A stretch of 64,000 nt of DNA from Fusarium oxysporum f. sp. lycopersici 4287 (taxonomy: Eukaryota; Ascomycota; Sordariomycetes; Hypocreales; Nectriaceae), in NCBI RefSeq assembly GCF_000149955.1, contig NC_030996.1, positions 699,467 through 763,466 on the forward strand, given 5' to 3'. Made by a program: the position numbers and the translations under genes. This document shows, in pieces, positions 50,100 to 60,649 of this stretch (positions are counted from its first letter, which is position 1; every line of letters begins with the position of its first letter). The notes beneath the pieces are model-generated. The model did not search any database and was not told where the DNA came from. It saw nothing but the letters and a program-made list of their open reading frames with translations.

Positions 50100-53000
50100 G
50101 ATTCTGGATCTCGACTCTCTCGGCCTTGGATCGTTGGCGCCGCACAGGGATATTCTGCACGGCGCGGCACTCGGCCTTACACCAGAGCCAGTTTTTCATC
50201 CGGTGGAAGAGTATCCCTTGGCCCTTGGAGCGCCTGACCCCCAGCTCATTCAATTCAAAACGCCAAGATGGGAAGAACATTCTTCTCCATAGGCAAAAGA
50301 ACCCGGTCATGTTGGTGGTCTTCGCTTCGGTATCTCGATCAGACTTGTTGTTACAGAGTGCGGCGGGCGGCAGCCGCATTTTCTAGGGGTTGTTTCAGTG
50401 GACATAATGTTATTGCACCAATCACGAACGCTGTTTAATTTAACTAAGGTTATGACAGCTCGTTTAGGTTCGTTCACAAACCGCTACCAAACAACCTAAA
50501 AAATATGCTTCAAAGACGGGTAGATTGACTCTGCGCTATGGCTGATTAACTAAAACTTAGTTAAACGAACTATCTCTTCCTTTGCACTCTTCGATTATAG
50601 TTCTGTAGCCCCATCAAAGCCGTCGTAGATTTAGCCCGAGTCTGTCCTCACGGCGATTCTCGCGGCGCTGAATCAAGTAAGGCGAGGCCATGAAACGCTC
50701 ATTTTAGTCAGGGGGGCTCAAGACCTCTTGGCGGTAGGGGTCTGGGAACGATGTCTTTTTGGAGTAGTGGGGGAAAGCCCCGGCTGGTGATCATAGCTTC
50801 ATCAAATTAAGCTGACCGCTGAACAGCCTATTATTGTTAACCTTGAACGAACCTAGAACCGCTTTAGCGAGGTCATCGAATTTGCAAAATCCTTGATTTG
50901 CGGTGGTACGAGGCGAGGTTCAAACATTTTTCCACATGTTTCAACAAATTTCGTCGAGATGGTCCGGCTTGTACATGCAAAGCGCTGCTATAACGACTCA
51001 CTGCATGTTATCGAACCATATGAACTGATCTTCAGAACAACTGTGAATGCCAAGGTGCCCGAGACTGTTTTGTTTTGCTCGGCGAACATGTTTTCGTGAA
51101 ATGTGAAACTGGCGTTGAAGTTTGTGGCTTGAGCAGCTCCTCCCCACGGGATGAACCATAGTTAGTACATACAGGACGTTTGATGTCAAAACTTTAGTAT
51201 GGGCCGATACCGAAACAGTAACTCTTGCGGTGGCATACCGTAGACTAGTCAGGTCCCGGTTTACTGGGAGCTCGATCAGATCCAAGCGCAACGGAGACTA
51301 GCACGGCTTTTGCATTGCGAAACTTCATCCTTTACTATGTAGGCCATTTAGACGATATGAGCCCCCGCAGTATGCTCCCGCGGGAAGTAGTGCACTGTAT
51401 TGATTCATAATGTTGAATCATCACAATTTTCGTATCGCTTCCGCTGCGACCCTGCTGTATTCGAGACAGCTACGGTTTCAACATTACGCATCTTCCAATG
51501 ACAGATGGTGTGAACAAACAGCCTGTAAAACAGCCGTAAACTTCCATCGAATGACTTTAGGTGCATTAAGCGCATGGTAAATACTACGCAACCAACTGTA
51601 AGAACTTGTGTATCCTTGATTGTTGAAATTGAGGCTGTCTTGCTTAGAGCTCGCTGTCAACTTTAGGGGCTCGTGATCTTGGCAGGGGCCACAAATAAGC
51701 TTATCGCTGGAGGCTGACTGAACAGCACTTCTGCATGCGTTAGTGGAAAATAGTCCCTATGAAGTTGATTACCATGCGAGATCAGTTCATTAAACTGACA
51801 CTTGGGAAAGTTCTAATGTCATCTCAATACCATGTTCTGTCAATGTCAAAGTTCCTTGGCATTCAAGCGTTGTCCGATTACATAAAGATGAGCTGAGCAA
51901 ATCTCAAACTCGAGGCGTTGAGGCGCTAAACCTTTACAGGTCCGTGTTTGCGACCGCCGACAGCCGAGAGCTGAGAATCGCCAGGCTCGATCCTGTATCG
52001 CCTTTCAATGGGGCAAAACATAAGCTAGAAAATGCCAGTATTCTATCCCCGACGACCGATGCCCATGAAAACCGATGATCTTGCTCCCTGAAGTTCACGA
52101 TTGACGGTGAAGAGTGGTCAGGGTAGGCTTGCTAGGGGAAGCCGTCCCGTTATGGGTCCCAAGGTCTGGAGGATCTAGGGATTCCAACACTTCGGGAATC
52201 CATAGAAACTTTCCGCCAGTCGCTAGGCCAGAACAATCCCTAGATCCCCGCCCTTGTATATGTGCTCTATTATTACCTGACGCCCTTTCCGCGCTGTAGA
52301 AAGATTCCATGGTGGCCTCAGCTTCGTTTCGTGGGGCTCATGCTGTATCCATGACTTGTTGAGCTGAGCGATGAACTTCTGCTATCAGCTATGTTGAGTC
52401 GCAAATGCCGTCAGCAAGTCCGACGGACATTCAACGTTTACCGGTGAATTGAGAACTTAGGAAGGAGGTAAACCAAGGGGGGGGCAAATTGATGCTGTCT
52501 CAAGGTCTGTCATGAAGTTGCAACAAGCATGCCCTATATCTCGTTGGTGGAAGATCCTGTAATGGAGGATCTTACTGTTACAATGGCGGGTATCAAATAT
52601 CTGTGCCGCTATTGCCAATGCAACACGATGACGAGAGAGGTGATCCTCCCCTTTTCTCCGAAAATCCTACCAACAACCGCAAGTAATGATGAGATAGAAT
52701 GGTCAGGAGAGCATTCATTCTATAGCAACTGGTCAGGCCCTGTGGTATAATGTCTAATTTGTGAGCTAGATGTAGTATTTGTGGTTGAGTCCCATGGCTG
52801 GGAGCTTTTAATCACCACATGGAAATGAAGATTAGAAACAGTAGGTATGGGAACTTGTCCAACATAGCTTAATGTTCTAATCATCCTTCTAGACTGTTTT
52901 TTGTTCTTACTAGACTACGCACTGACAGTAATAGCGTGAGATCTATTATGTACGTAGACAAGGAAAGGTACAACTCCATGCTCAGACCTTGTGATATCAC

Positions 53001-55002
53001 TTCTGTTTTTATCTCATAGCCTCACACTGGGCCTTTAGACTATGACTCTACGATGTGACACTATGATCGGCTCTTTATGTGCATAGAAGATGCTGAGTTA
53101 TTCTTGAGTCTCAACTGGGGTCGCAAGATCATCAGGATATGAAGTTTGTACAAGGATATTTTAGATCACATAAACTGCGCTGTAACACTTCCGAATGCTC
53201 AATCTGAGCCCAAGTAGCCACGACTGAGTAAGAGGCATCATGTTTCATGCCATTAGAGCTCTCATCCAGTGAATATTTATGTGTTTTGAGCAGCGCGTAG
53301 ATATGATGATAGGTATGCCAAGCTAGCACATCAGAGAAATCGGAATCATCCGCAATTATGTCCTCAGAATATGGCTACAGTTTCCATGCCGAATGAAAGC
53401 CAACTTGTACCATTTGTTTAGAGGCCGAGGCCCAAGTGATGAATGCCATCAGTGTTCACGCCGCTATTTTGAGGGATGACCGTAGTCTCGACCAATCTCA
53501 TGGCCACGGAATAGAAGCGGAAACCGTCCGCTCTCTGGTTCGGTCTCCACAATTGACCCCACAAATCATTATGGTCGTTATCGATAACAAATCACAATCC
53601 TGCGCAGTAATGAAGATACGATTTAAGAAACACCAGCAAGAGCTGAAGAAATGTGGAAGCAATGGTATGATAATTGACTTGGGCTACAATATGCCTGTCA
53701 TATTGCTCTTATGATTCTATCACTTCAGGGCGAATGCTCACTTTCCCTACGTTGACATTACTTACCCCGGCCATTGTAATTTATGCATCATTCCTTGGGT
53801 CGGCAAATATTGATTGCAGAAAAACCATCCTAAACTTGTAAACGAAGTCCAAATCTAGCAAAGCCATTTCTCCCAATTCTCCCTTTTTGTGACAACAATC
53901 ATGAGATCAACACTTATCATGCCGTGAGAACACTTAGCTTTGCACTTCAAAAGTCGACAATGTCGATCAACTTACCCTGCATCGCGAAGGGCTGTTTTGA
54001 ATTTGGTGCGCTCGATCCGCCCCGCTCCGCTCTCCCCACCACAAATAGCCGGAATTACCAATTTCCGTATCCTTTTGGCGACGCGTATCGCTGCTTGCAG
54101 CACGAAGGCCTCAGAACCCAACGGCTGGACTAATTTACCCCTTGAGCTCTGACTTGAGTCATATTGCTGTGCTTGGGTCGCATGGCTTCTTGTGGCACTT
54201 AAAACAGGGTGTAAGGCTTTGTGATATGGAGTCTTTCTGACATCATAATTTCGTGTTTGGCGCGTCTGAGCGAAAGCCTGATAAGATAAGGCGCGCTCAG
54301 TCCCTCAAATCTGGGCCTCTCCATTCACTACAGGGCATGCATTTGATGATGCTCCCTTCAAGATTAGCATACCTCTGATCAGCATGAGTGATTTAAGCTC
54401 TCATTCAGTGATTTGTTGCGATACATCTCGACCCAGAAACCGGGTACCTGTGATCAACAAGAAGCAAAGCTCAGCTCCGCTAATCACTCAGCCATGTCGA
54501 TCATTCACACTACCGGTAAGGCCCCAAAAGCCAAGCGCCAGGTAATCTCCCTTGGAAAGCCAAAGCAACTGCAAGGGGGCACCCATCACCCGAAATAATG
54601 AAGCCAAAAGTGAGATTACGATCCAATGAAACACAAGTCCTATCGCGAAAGTTTGATATTCGATTGTGATGGCTGCGTCCGTGCTGGAAGTTGTTTGCCG
54701 ATCCTGGTTTAGTCGCGAGAGTTTCGATAGATTGTCAGCCACCGAAATCGTAGCCGTATCTCGGTGAGCCAATGAATCACTGCTTGTTAATGGGTATGAT
54801 TGAGTGACACATGCGCGTTTGTTCACAGCTGAGCTGCCTAGTGTGATGATGCTGTTACACTATCAGTCATTATGTCGCAACCTTTAGTTATTCACTGACC
54901 CGTGGAGATTGTTACTTAAACCCTTCACACCTGCCAGCTGACATCCCCAGGGCCTGCGCTGTCTGAGCATACTACCAAAGTCACCGGTCGTAACATCTCA
55001 CA
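50100..55002. other. Gene-poor interval of 4.9 kb
   Basis: The longest gap in the window. No ORF above about 112 codons, no domain, no transposon terminal repeat that I can match, and no 5S or tRNA. A 13-bp perfect inverted repeat sits at 52171-52247 (listed separately). Two small plus ORFs (52529-52750, 53436-53714) have no support. The base composition is close to that of the other intergenic regions. Confidence 0.5.
52171..52247. repeat. Perfect 13-bp inverted repeat with 51-bp spacer
   Basis: Left arm ggatctagggatt (52171-52183) and right arm aatccctagatcc (52235-52247) are perfect reverse complements. The spacer has no obvious structure. It could be a binding-site pair, a small hairpin or the trace of a short element. 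Confidence 0.6.
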
Positions 55003-57042
55003 ATGGGTTCACTGAAGCTATCACGAGGTACTAGCGAGACCAGTCGCGCGAGCGATGCGGGTGAGCGTCGCCTGCCTACTACGCCGGCAATGAGGATCCT
55101 CTTTCTCTGCACGGCGCATAACTCGCTTTCTCAGCAGCTGTATCTTATTCTCAGTCAAAAGCACGATGTCACGATTGAGTATGCGCTATCTGACAAAGCC
55201 ATGATCGAGGCAGCGACCCTGTTTCAACCAAGCGTCATCATCTGCCCGTTCATGACCACACGAGTCCCAAGCGAGATCTTCTCAAAGTACCTCACTCTCA
55301 TCATCCATCCCGGACCGCCAGGTGACGCAGGTCCCAGTGCCCTCGACTGGGTGCTCATGGGCGACGATGGCAACGTCGTAGACTCCGACCAACTTCTCAA
55401 ATCCCAGTCCTGGAGCCAGAACGGCCGGTCGCATTGGGGTGTTACAGTCTTACAAGCTGTTGATGAGATGGACGCAGGTCCAGTCTGGGCATTTGAGCAA
55501 TTCAAGATCGCCATCGATGCGCCCGGAGTCACCAAGTCAACACTTTACCGCAAAGAGGTCACCCAAGCAGCGATTACTGCTACCGCCACTGCTCTGCACC
55601 GCATCGTCTCGGCAGCTAACGGCTTCTCCGATTCAGGCGTCGCAGCCGCTCTATCGCAACTGTCCCTTCTGCAGAAGCAGGATATTCGTGGTATCTCAGT
55701 TGATCTTGTCCCCAATCGCAGTTACAAAAGCCTATCAGTGACACTGCGGAAGCCTTTTCTCGGCGGACCAACGTATCGCCGACCCCTTCTCAAGGCAGCG
55801 GACCGCAACTTTGACATCCAATGCGAACCCGCTCGGACGATATCGCGAAAGATTAGGTCTGCTGATTCGCAGCCTGGCTGCCTCACAAAGCTGTTTGGAG
55901 GAGTCGGCCTCTACGTTTACGGAGGTACGATTGAGGCTGGGAGGGATGCGAAATGCAAGCGCGGACCTGGAGAGATCATTGGTTGCAGAGACGATGCTGT
56001 CTGCGTCGCCACCTATGATGGACAAGGCATCTGGATCACTCATACCCGCCGAGTGAAGCGCAAGGTTGATCCAATGCTCTGGCCCAAAGTCCCCGCTGTC
56101 TCAGGCCTTCTCGACCTCGGCCTCATCCACCAAAGCTCCCTGAACAGTTCAGTATCACTACGCCCTCTCTTCGGCTGGTCCAAGGCAACATACTTAACCC
56201 ATCAAGATATTTGGGTAGAGTTTGCTGCAAGTACAGGCAAGCGCCAAGTGGCCTTCGTCTACTTTGAGTTCTACAACGGTGCCATGAGCACCTCTCAATG
56301 TTCGCGACTCATTGAAGCTCTCGAATTCGTCGCTTCGCATGAGGCTCTAGATGCTGTCGTGCTTATGGGCGGTGACTCATATTTCAGCAACGGTATTGCC
56401 CTCAACGTCATCGAAGCCAGTGATGATCCTGCGGCAGAGTCTTGGAGGAACATCAATCGCATCGATGACGTGGTACACATGCTGCTCGACGTATTTCCTC
56501 GCAAGAACGTCACTACCATCGCGGCGCTGAGAGGGAACTGCGCTGCTGGTGGCGTGGCCTTGGCAGCGGCTTGCGATGTGGTCATTGCAGGCTCCGAAGT
56601 CGTCCTCAATCCCGCCTATCGAACCCTCGGACTCTACGGCTCTGAGTATCACTCCTTATCCTACGTCGGTCGCTGTGGGCCAGAGCGCGCAAGGTATATT
56701 TTGCGTGCTATGCTGCCCATATCTGCTTCTCAAGCAAGAGACATGGGCCTTGTAGATAAGGTCCTCCCAGCTTCAGGATATTTCCTTGACATGAGAATAC
56801 GGCATTATGTCAAAGAGATGAGCTTCACGAGCTACAAACCCGGCAAGTGGAAGTCCAAGGTCGATGTGAGCCACACTGGGCTTACAGCAGCAAAAACTCT
56901 TGAACTCGGTGAGATGGCCAAAGACTTCTGGAGCGCAAGGTCAGAGAGGTACAACACACGACGGCGAGACTTGTTCGGAAGGCCAAGCCAACACAAACGC
57001 CGCTACGCTTCGCCGCTCACAGACGACGAGACGGGGACCTAG
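55003..57042 (+). CDS. HypX/HoxX-like protein: formyltransferase domain fused to crotonase domain, 679 aa
   Basis: Intronless. The formyltransferase-like N-terminal domain covers about residues 30-200 and contains the HypX hallmark IIHPGPPGDAGPSALDW (H102) and the Asp of VDEMDAGPVW (D157). A formyltransferase C-like region follows (about 240-350). The enoyl-CoA-hydratase/crotonase domain is at about 405-620, with FEFYNGAMSTSQC, GIALNVIEASDDPAAESWRN and GNCAAGGVALAAACD, then NPAYRTLGLYGSEYH. In bacteria HypX makes the CO ligand of oxygen-tolerant [NiFe] hydrogenases from N10-formyl-THF through formyl-CoA. Such hydrogenases are not known in filamentous ascomycetes, so the fungal role must differ. 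The last 22 residues appear to be out of frame: the family-like C-terminus (VRKAKPTQTPLRFAAH) continues in another frame to 57275. Confidence 0.88.
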   Translation: MGSLKLSRGTSETSRASDAGERRLPTTPAMRILFLCTAHNSLSQQLYLILSQKHDVTIEYALSDKAMIEAATLFQPSVIICPFMTTRVPSEIFSKYLTLIIHPGPPGDAGPSALDWVLMGDDGNVVDSDQLLKSQSWSQNGRSHWGVTVLQAVDEMDAGPVWAFEQFKIAIDAPGVTKSTLYRKEVTQAAITATATALHRIVSAANGFSDSGVAAALSQLSLLQKQDIRGISVDLVPNRSYKSLSVTLRKPFLGGPTYRRPLLKAADRNFDIQCEPARTISRKIRSADSQPGCLTKLFGGVGLYVYGGTIEAGRDAKCKRGPGEIIGCRDDAVCVATYDGQGIWITHTRRVKRKVDPMLWPKVPAVSGLLDLGLIHQSSLNSSVSLRPLFGWSKATYLTHQDIWVEFAASTGKRQVAFVYFEFYNGAMSTSQCSRLIEALEFVASHEALDAVVLMGGDSYFSNGIALNVIEASDDPAAESWRNINRIDDVVHMLLDVFPRKNVTTIAALRGNCAAGGVALAAACDVVIAGSEVVLNPAYRTLGLYGSEYHSLSYVGRCGPERARYILRAMLPISASQARDMGLVDKVLPASGYFLDMRIRHYVKEMSFTSYKPGKWKSKVDVSHTGLTAAKTLELGEMAKDFWSARSERYNTRRRDLFGRPSQHKRRYASPLTDDETGT

Positions 57043-57275
57043 ATGAAGAAGAATCTGACTCTTTTGATGATGTTGCGGTGTTTGAGGAGCGGGTTATCGA
57101 AAGAATTTTGGAGGAGAGATTATCCAAGATGGATTCGAGGTTATTGTCCCTCCATGAAGAACTCAGGTCTCACGACCAACCATCTAGGACAGGTGGTGAG
57201 ACAAGAAGGCCTCAGGAAGGCAAGGGTTTGATGTTTCCTTGTTATTATCAAGTCGATACCCACGTTTGCACTTGA
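56970..57275 (+). other. Out-of-frame C-terminal extension of the HypX-like gene
   Basis: From about 56970 a second frame is open to TGA at 57275. It begins LVRKAKPTQTPLRFAAH, matching the place where bacterial HypX proteins have their conserved RYxFVxK end, and continues as an acidic/coiled stretch (LDEEESDSF, FEERVIERILEERLSK). A one-base indel near 56955-56975 would join it to the main frame. No intron of normal size does so. Confidence 0.5.
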
Positions 57276-57515
57276 TTCTAGCTATAATTCAAGTTATTCG
57301 CCATCTCAAAATGAGCTACCAAGTCCCTTTGTCATTACCAACCATTCGCCACATAAAGCCTTTGACAATGTAATCGCTCTCGAAAGAAGAACATGAACCC
57401 AATAATAATGCTTGAACAAACTCCAGACTTCCTCAGTTGCTGTTACAACTAAACAGTAACAATGCTCGAACCGATACTCCGGACCTCGCCAGGTTCTGTA
57501 GCAACCAAATTTGTG
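57276..57515. other. Intergenic between convergent genes
   Basis: 240 bp, the 3' regions of the HypX-like and coiled-coil genes. Nothing else seen. Confidence 0.45.
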
Positions 57516-59017
57516 CTACGAGAGGCTCTCGAGCTTTTTCACGGCTGCATCGCGCTCTGCGCGCAACATTTCGTCGGAAGCAGACATAAGTTTCTCCCTC
57601 ATCTCCACATAACATCGGAGCGTCTCGATTGTTATCTTTTTCCTTGTCTCCCACTTGACGACCTCTTCTTCTTTGGCAATGTCCTTCTCTAAAGACGCGA
57701 TCTTATCTTGTCCATCTTGGTATTGCCGGAGGTTCTTCTGGGTTTCTTCTTCCATTGCTTTCAAAGTGTCTTCAACATTTTCAAGCTTCTTTTTCGCGTC
57801 TTCACAGTTCCGGATAAAGCCGTCATACATGGCACGCAGCGTCTCTGAACACTTCCCCCCCTGGTTGTCGATCATCATGGTAAGGCTGTTTAATTCTTCC
57901 TGTAACTGCCTGAGTTCCTCTCGTTTTTCGTCTCGGTCTCTCGTGGCCTTTTGGAGAACGTGCCTGACTTCTCCCATGTTGATTGAAGTTAAGTTGCGTC
58001 GGGTGTTATGAACCTCCTGCCCGTATATGCTGCTCCGGAATTCAGCATCTTCAATCCTTTCGCATATTGCGCGTAGGACTTTATTGAAACCGTAGAGCTG
58101 AACGGATTCCTGTGAAGCGAGACAACATTAGCATCGGCGCTCATGTGAATAGTTGGGCTGCGGTACTGACACCTTGATTGAGGCAAGCTTCTTCCTCGGG
58201 GTTGAATGTCCTGGATGCTTCCTTGAAGTCATCGATATTGCTCGATATGAATTGTTCGACCTGTCGCAAGCGTTTCTCGGGGAGTGGCGAGGGTGCTAGG
58301 ATGGCGTCAGTGATGGGTTGAGGTCACGAACGAAATAAATAGAAACATACGAGGAGGCATATTCCGCTTATGAGTCGAAGTCCGATCGGGCGGTGGAGGA
58401 AGGGAAGGCTGGCGACGATCGGATGGACCGATTGCACTGCTTACGTTGCTGATATCGCTGAGAACACTCATTTCTCTATCGTAGGGAAATTCTGGGAATG
58501 TTTCGTCTTCATCATCGTCGTCAAGCTTGTCCTGGGGTTGCTTTTTGTAAGCTATAGTGAGCGTGCGCCATGTTTTCGGCCTCGCTTGCCTAAGGGCAGC
58601 ATCACGACCCGGCCGTTTGAGCTTGTTATGTTTCGATGTGCTTTGTGAGTTAACCATGTTGTCTTCAATCCACTTTCTAGCCTTCACGCAATCCGAGTTC
58701 ATGGTAGGTTTGACTGGCCTACCATTCTTGCTCAATTCCTGGCGCTCCTTGGCCTTTCGTACCAGGAAATCGCGCAATTCGTCCATGGTAACCGTTGATC
58801 CATGGGCGTGAACAGCTTCAACGGCAAGGGCAAGGTTCAGCGCGGAGTTGGTCCCCCAAGCGGCGACCTTGGGAACGTAATCGCGCGGCAGCCAGTCCCA
58901 GGGATATTTCCCGGATGCCTTGTAGATCCGATTGACGCATTTTTGCACCTCTGGATTTGCGTCACCGACCCCAATGTCATCGTAAGAGGCTGGTGCCTCG
59001 CCGTGGTTTGCATTCAT
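57516..59017 (-). CDS. Unknown protein with C-terminal coiled coil, 461 aa
   Basis: Three exons (58351-59017, 58171-58295, 57516-58109) total 1386 nt, an exact multiple of three. Introns are 55 and 61 bp; the second uses donor GTCAGT. I start at ATG 59017 (MNANHGEAPASYDD). An upstream ATG at 59225 opens another frame and would need a further intron. Residues 1-110 look globular and helical (NPEVQKCVNRIYKASGKYPWDW, TMDELRDFLVRKAKERQEL). There is a basic patch (SKHNKLKRPGRD), an acidic run (DDDDEDETFPEFP), then helices. The last 150 residues are strongly heptad-like (QKATRDRDEKREELRQLQEEL and onward). No known domain; a structural or nuclear scaffold role is only a guess. Confidence 0.7.
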
Positions 59018-59639
59018 GGCATGTATGGTGCGAAATTCGTGTTGTAGGTCGAGAGGAGTCGGCGTCAACGGTGGGGAAATGTCTCGAAGATATAGGCGCG
59101 CCCCTTTGACGCGAATAGAGAAGTGAGGGGCGCGATGAAGGAGGGAAAAAATGAATCAGGCTCTGGGCCTGTTGGCTCATGGCAAGAGCAAACAGTTGTT
59201 GGTCCGTTAGGTTGCTGGGAGCCATCTGTCGGGAAAACTGAAGCCGAGCTCCGATTCATCTCCGCTCTGTGTAACAAGACTAAATTGCAGAGGGAAAAAA
59301 GACAAGAAGATAAACAAATCCTTGTAGAGTTTCAGGCAAACCAGGCTGCGTTTGCACGCCCATAAGCGAAGAAACTGTTGGCAGAGTTTGGCTGTTGGTT
59401 GCGGTGTCCAGCTGCTAAATAAATCCCAACGCTTCAGTGGATACAAACGTCCCGTGTGCCGTGTTGCGGGGGTTTTAGCGGATAATCCCCCGCGGTGGTG
59501 ACGATGCTTACCAGGCTAGTTAGGGCAAACACGCGGCAATCAATAACCCAATGATGTGAGAGTACCTCAGCATTGAATAGTTAGAGTATCACTGATTGGT
59601 ACATATGCCTTTCTCTGTATTGTGCTTCCTCAAACGTCG
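59018..59639. other. Intergenic between divergent genes
   Basis: Contains an open frame from ATG 59225 (MAPSNLTDQQLFALAMS) that could be an alternative first exon of the leftward gene but does not join it with a good intron. Confidence 0.4.
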
Positions 59640-60075
59640 ATGTCGTTTTCCAAGGGGCTGTTTCATTTGGCGGCGGGGTCCACTTCGACGTCTAGGTATG
59701 TAGTGTACGGATACATCAGCCCTATCGTAGATCTCAATTGACACAATTTACAGGCCGGCCCATTCCGCAGCCAAACGGGTAAGATGATGACGGATTATCG
59801 AAGGCCGAAGTATCGACTTCACACCAACTTGGGATATCGCCACTATAACTGCTTTTCATTCCCAGCTTGAATGTCATGAGCTTTACGCATACCGGCACGA
59901 ATGGAGCCCATCTCGTCTTGTTCCTGAGAACCAGGAACCAGACCTGTTTGGCCTTCTTCCCCAGATGACTGGCGTAGGCAACCTGCCCCAGGTAACGGAA
60001 GATAATCGGTTACCGTTAGTTAAGCGCTACACTCAGCCGCTGTCAACTGCGATCTCAGAGGCCATAGTGGCCTAA
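59640..60075 (+). CDS. Small three-exon hypothetical protein, 96 aa
   Basis: Exons 59640-59695, 59754-59778 and 59866-60075 give 291 nt, ending TAA. Introns: 58 bp (GTATGT...TTACAG) and 87 bp (GTAAGA...TCCCAG). The product begins MSFSKGLFHLAAGSTSTSR, a short mitochondrial-presequence-like or membrane-targeting start, and continues LECHELYAYRHEWSPSRLVP and DLFGLLPQMTGVGNLPQV. None of this is visible as a single ORF. I recognise no family; frame continuity across two good introns is the main support. Confidence 0.4.
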
Positions 60076-60649
60076 CAGCGCTGTAAATTTAGTGGGTCTG
60101 AGGGGCACTGTTAGCACCCAGCCAGACGATGCCTTTCATTGCTCAGGTAGGGTTACTTCGTCTTCTGCTTCCTTCACCGCAACGACTGCACCCAGACTGG
60201 CATACACGATGCGCCATCATCGAACGGATCTACCTCTAGAAGGTAGGTCTCCACCAGATTTAAGGTAATGCATTCGCAAGGGAGCGAGGGACCAGGTGGT
60301 CGATAGGGACTAGCAGGCTCACGCGCCCCAGGAGCGGAAAATCGCAGCTTGGCGATGGCTTCATGGTCATGGGTGAAGATTATTGGCATAGAGCTGCGAT
60401 GGACAAGATTGAACGAGGGTGATGACGGCGAGTTTATAGTTCGCGAGCGCGGCAAGTTTCTTCTCACAATTTGCGAAACAAGCGAGATTCAGGCAAGCGC
60501 TCATAGCGCGTATGCTATGTCCTATCGTATCTCAGCGATACAAGTTACACGGTTCTGTTGACTTATTTCAGCTTGTTATTTGCTTTTCGCATCACCCATG
60601 CCAGTCGAACCTAACTCCTCTTTGTTACTGACAACCAGAGATCGAAGTC
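60076..60649. other. Intergenic, no supported gene
   Basis: Overlapping ORFs on both strands (70-97 codons) lack support. It holds the 3' region of the LaeA-like gene. Confidence 0.45.

Noticed and set aside
60174..60467. 97-codon minus ORF and 70-codon plus ORF at 60349-60561
   Set aside because: They oppose each other, neither has a recognisable domain, and a start context or intron does not favour one.
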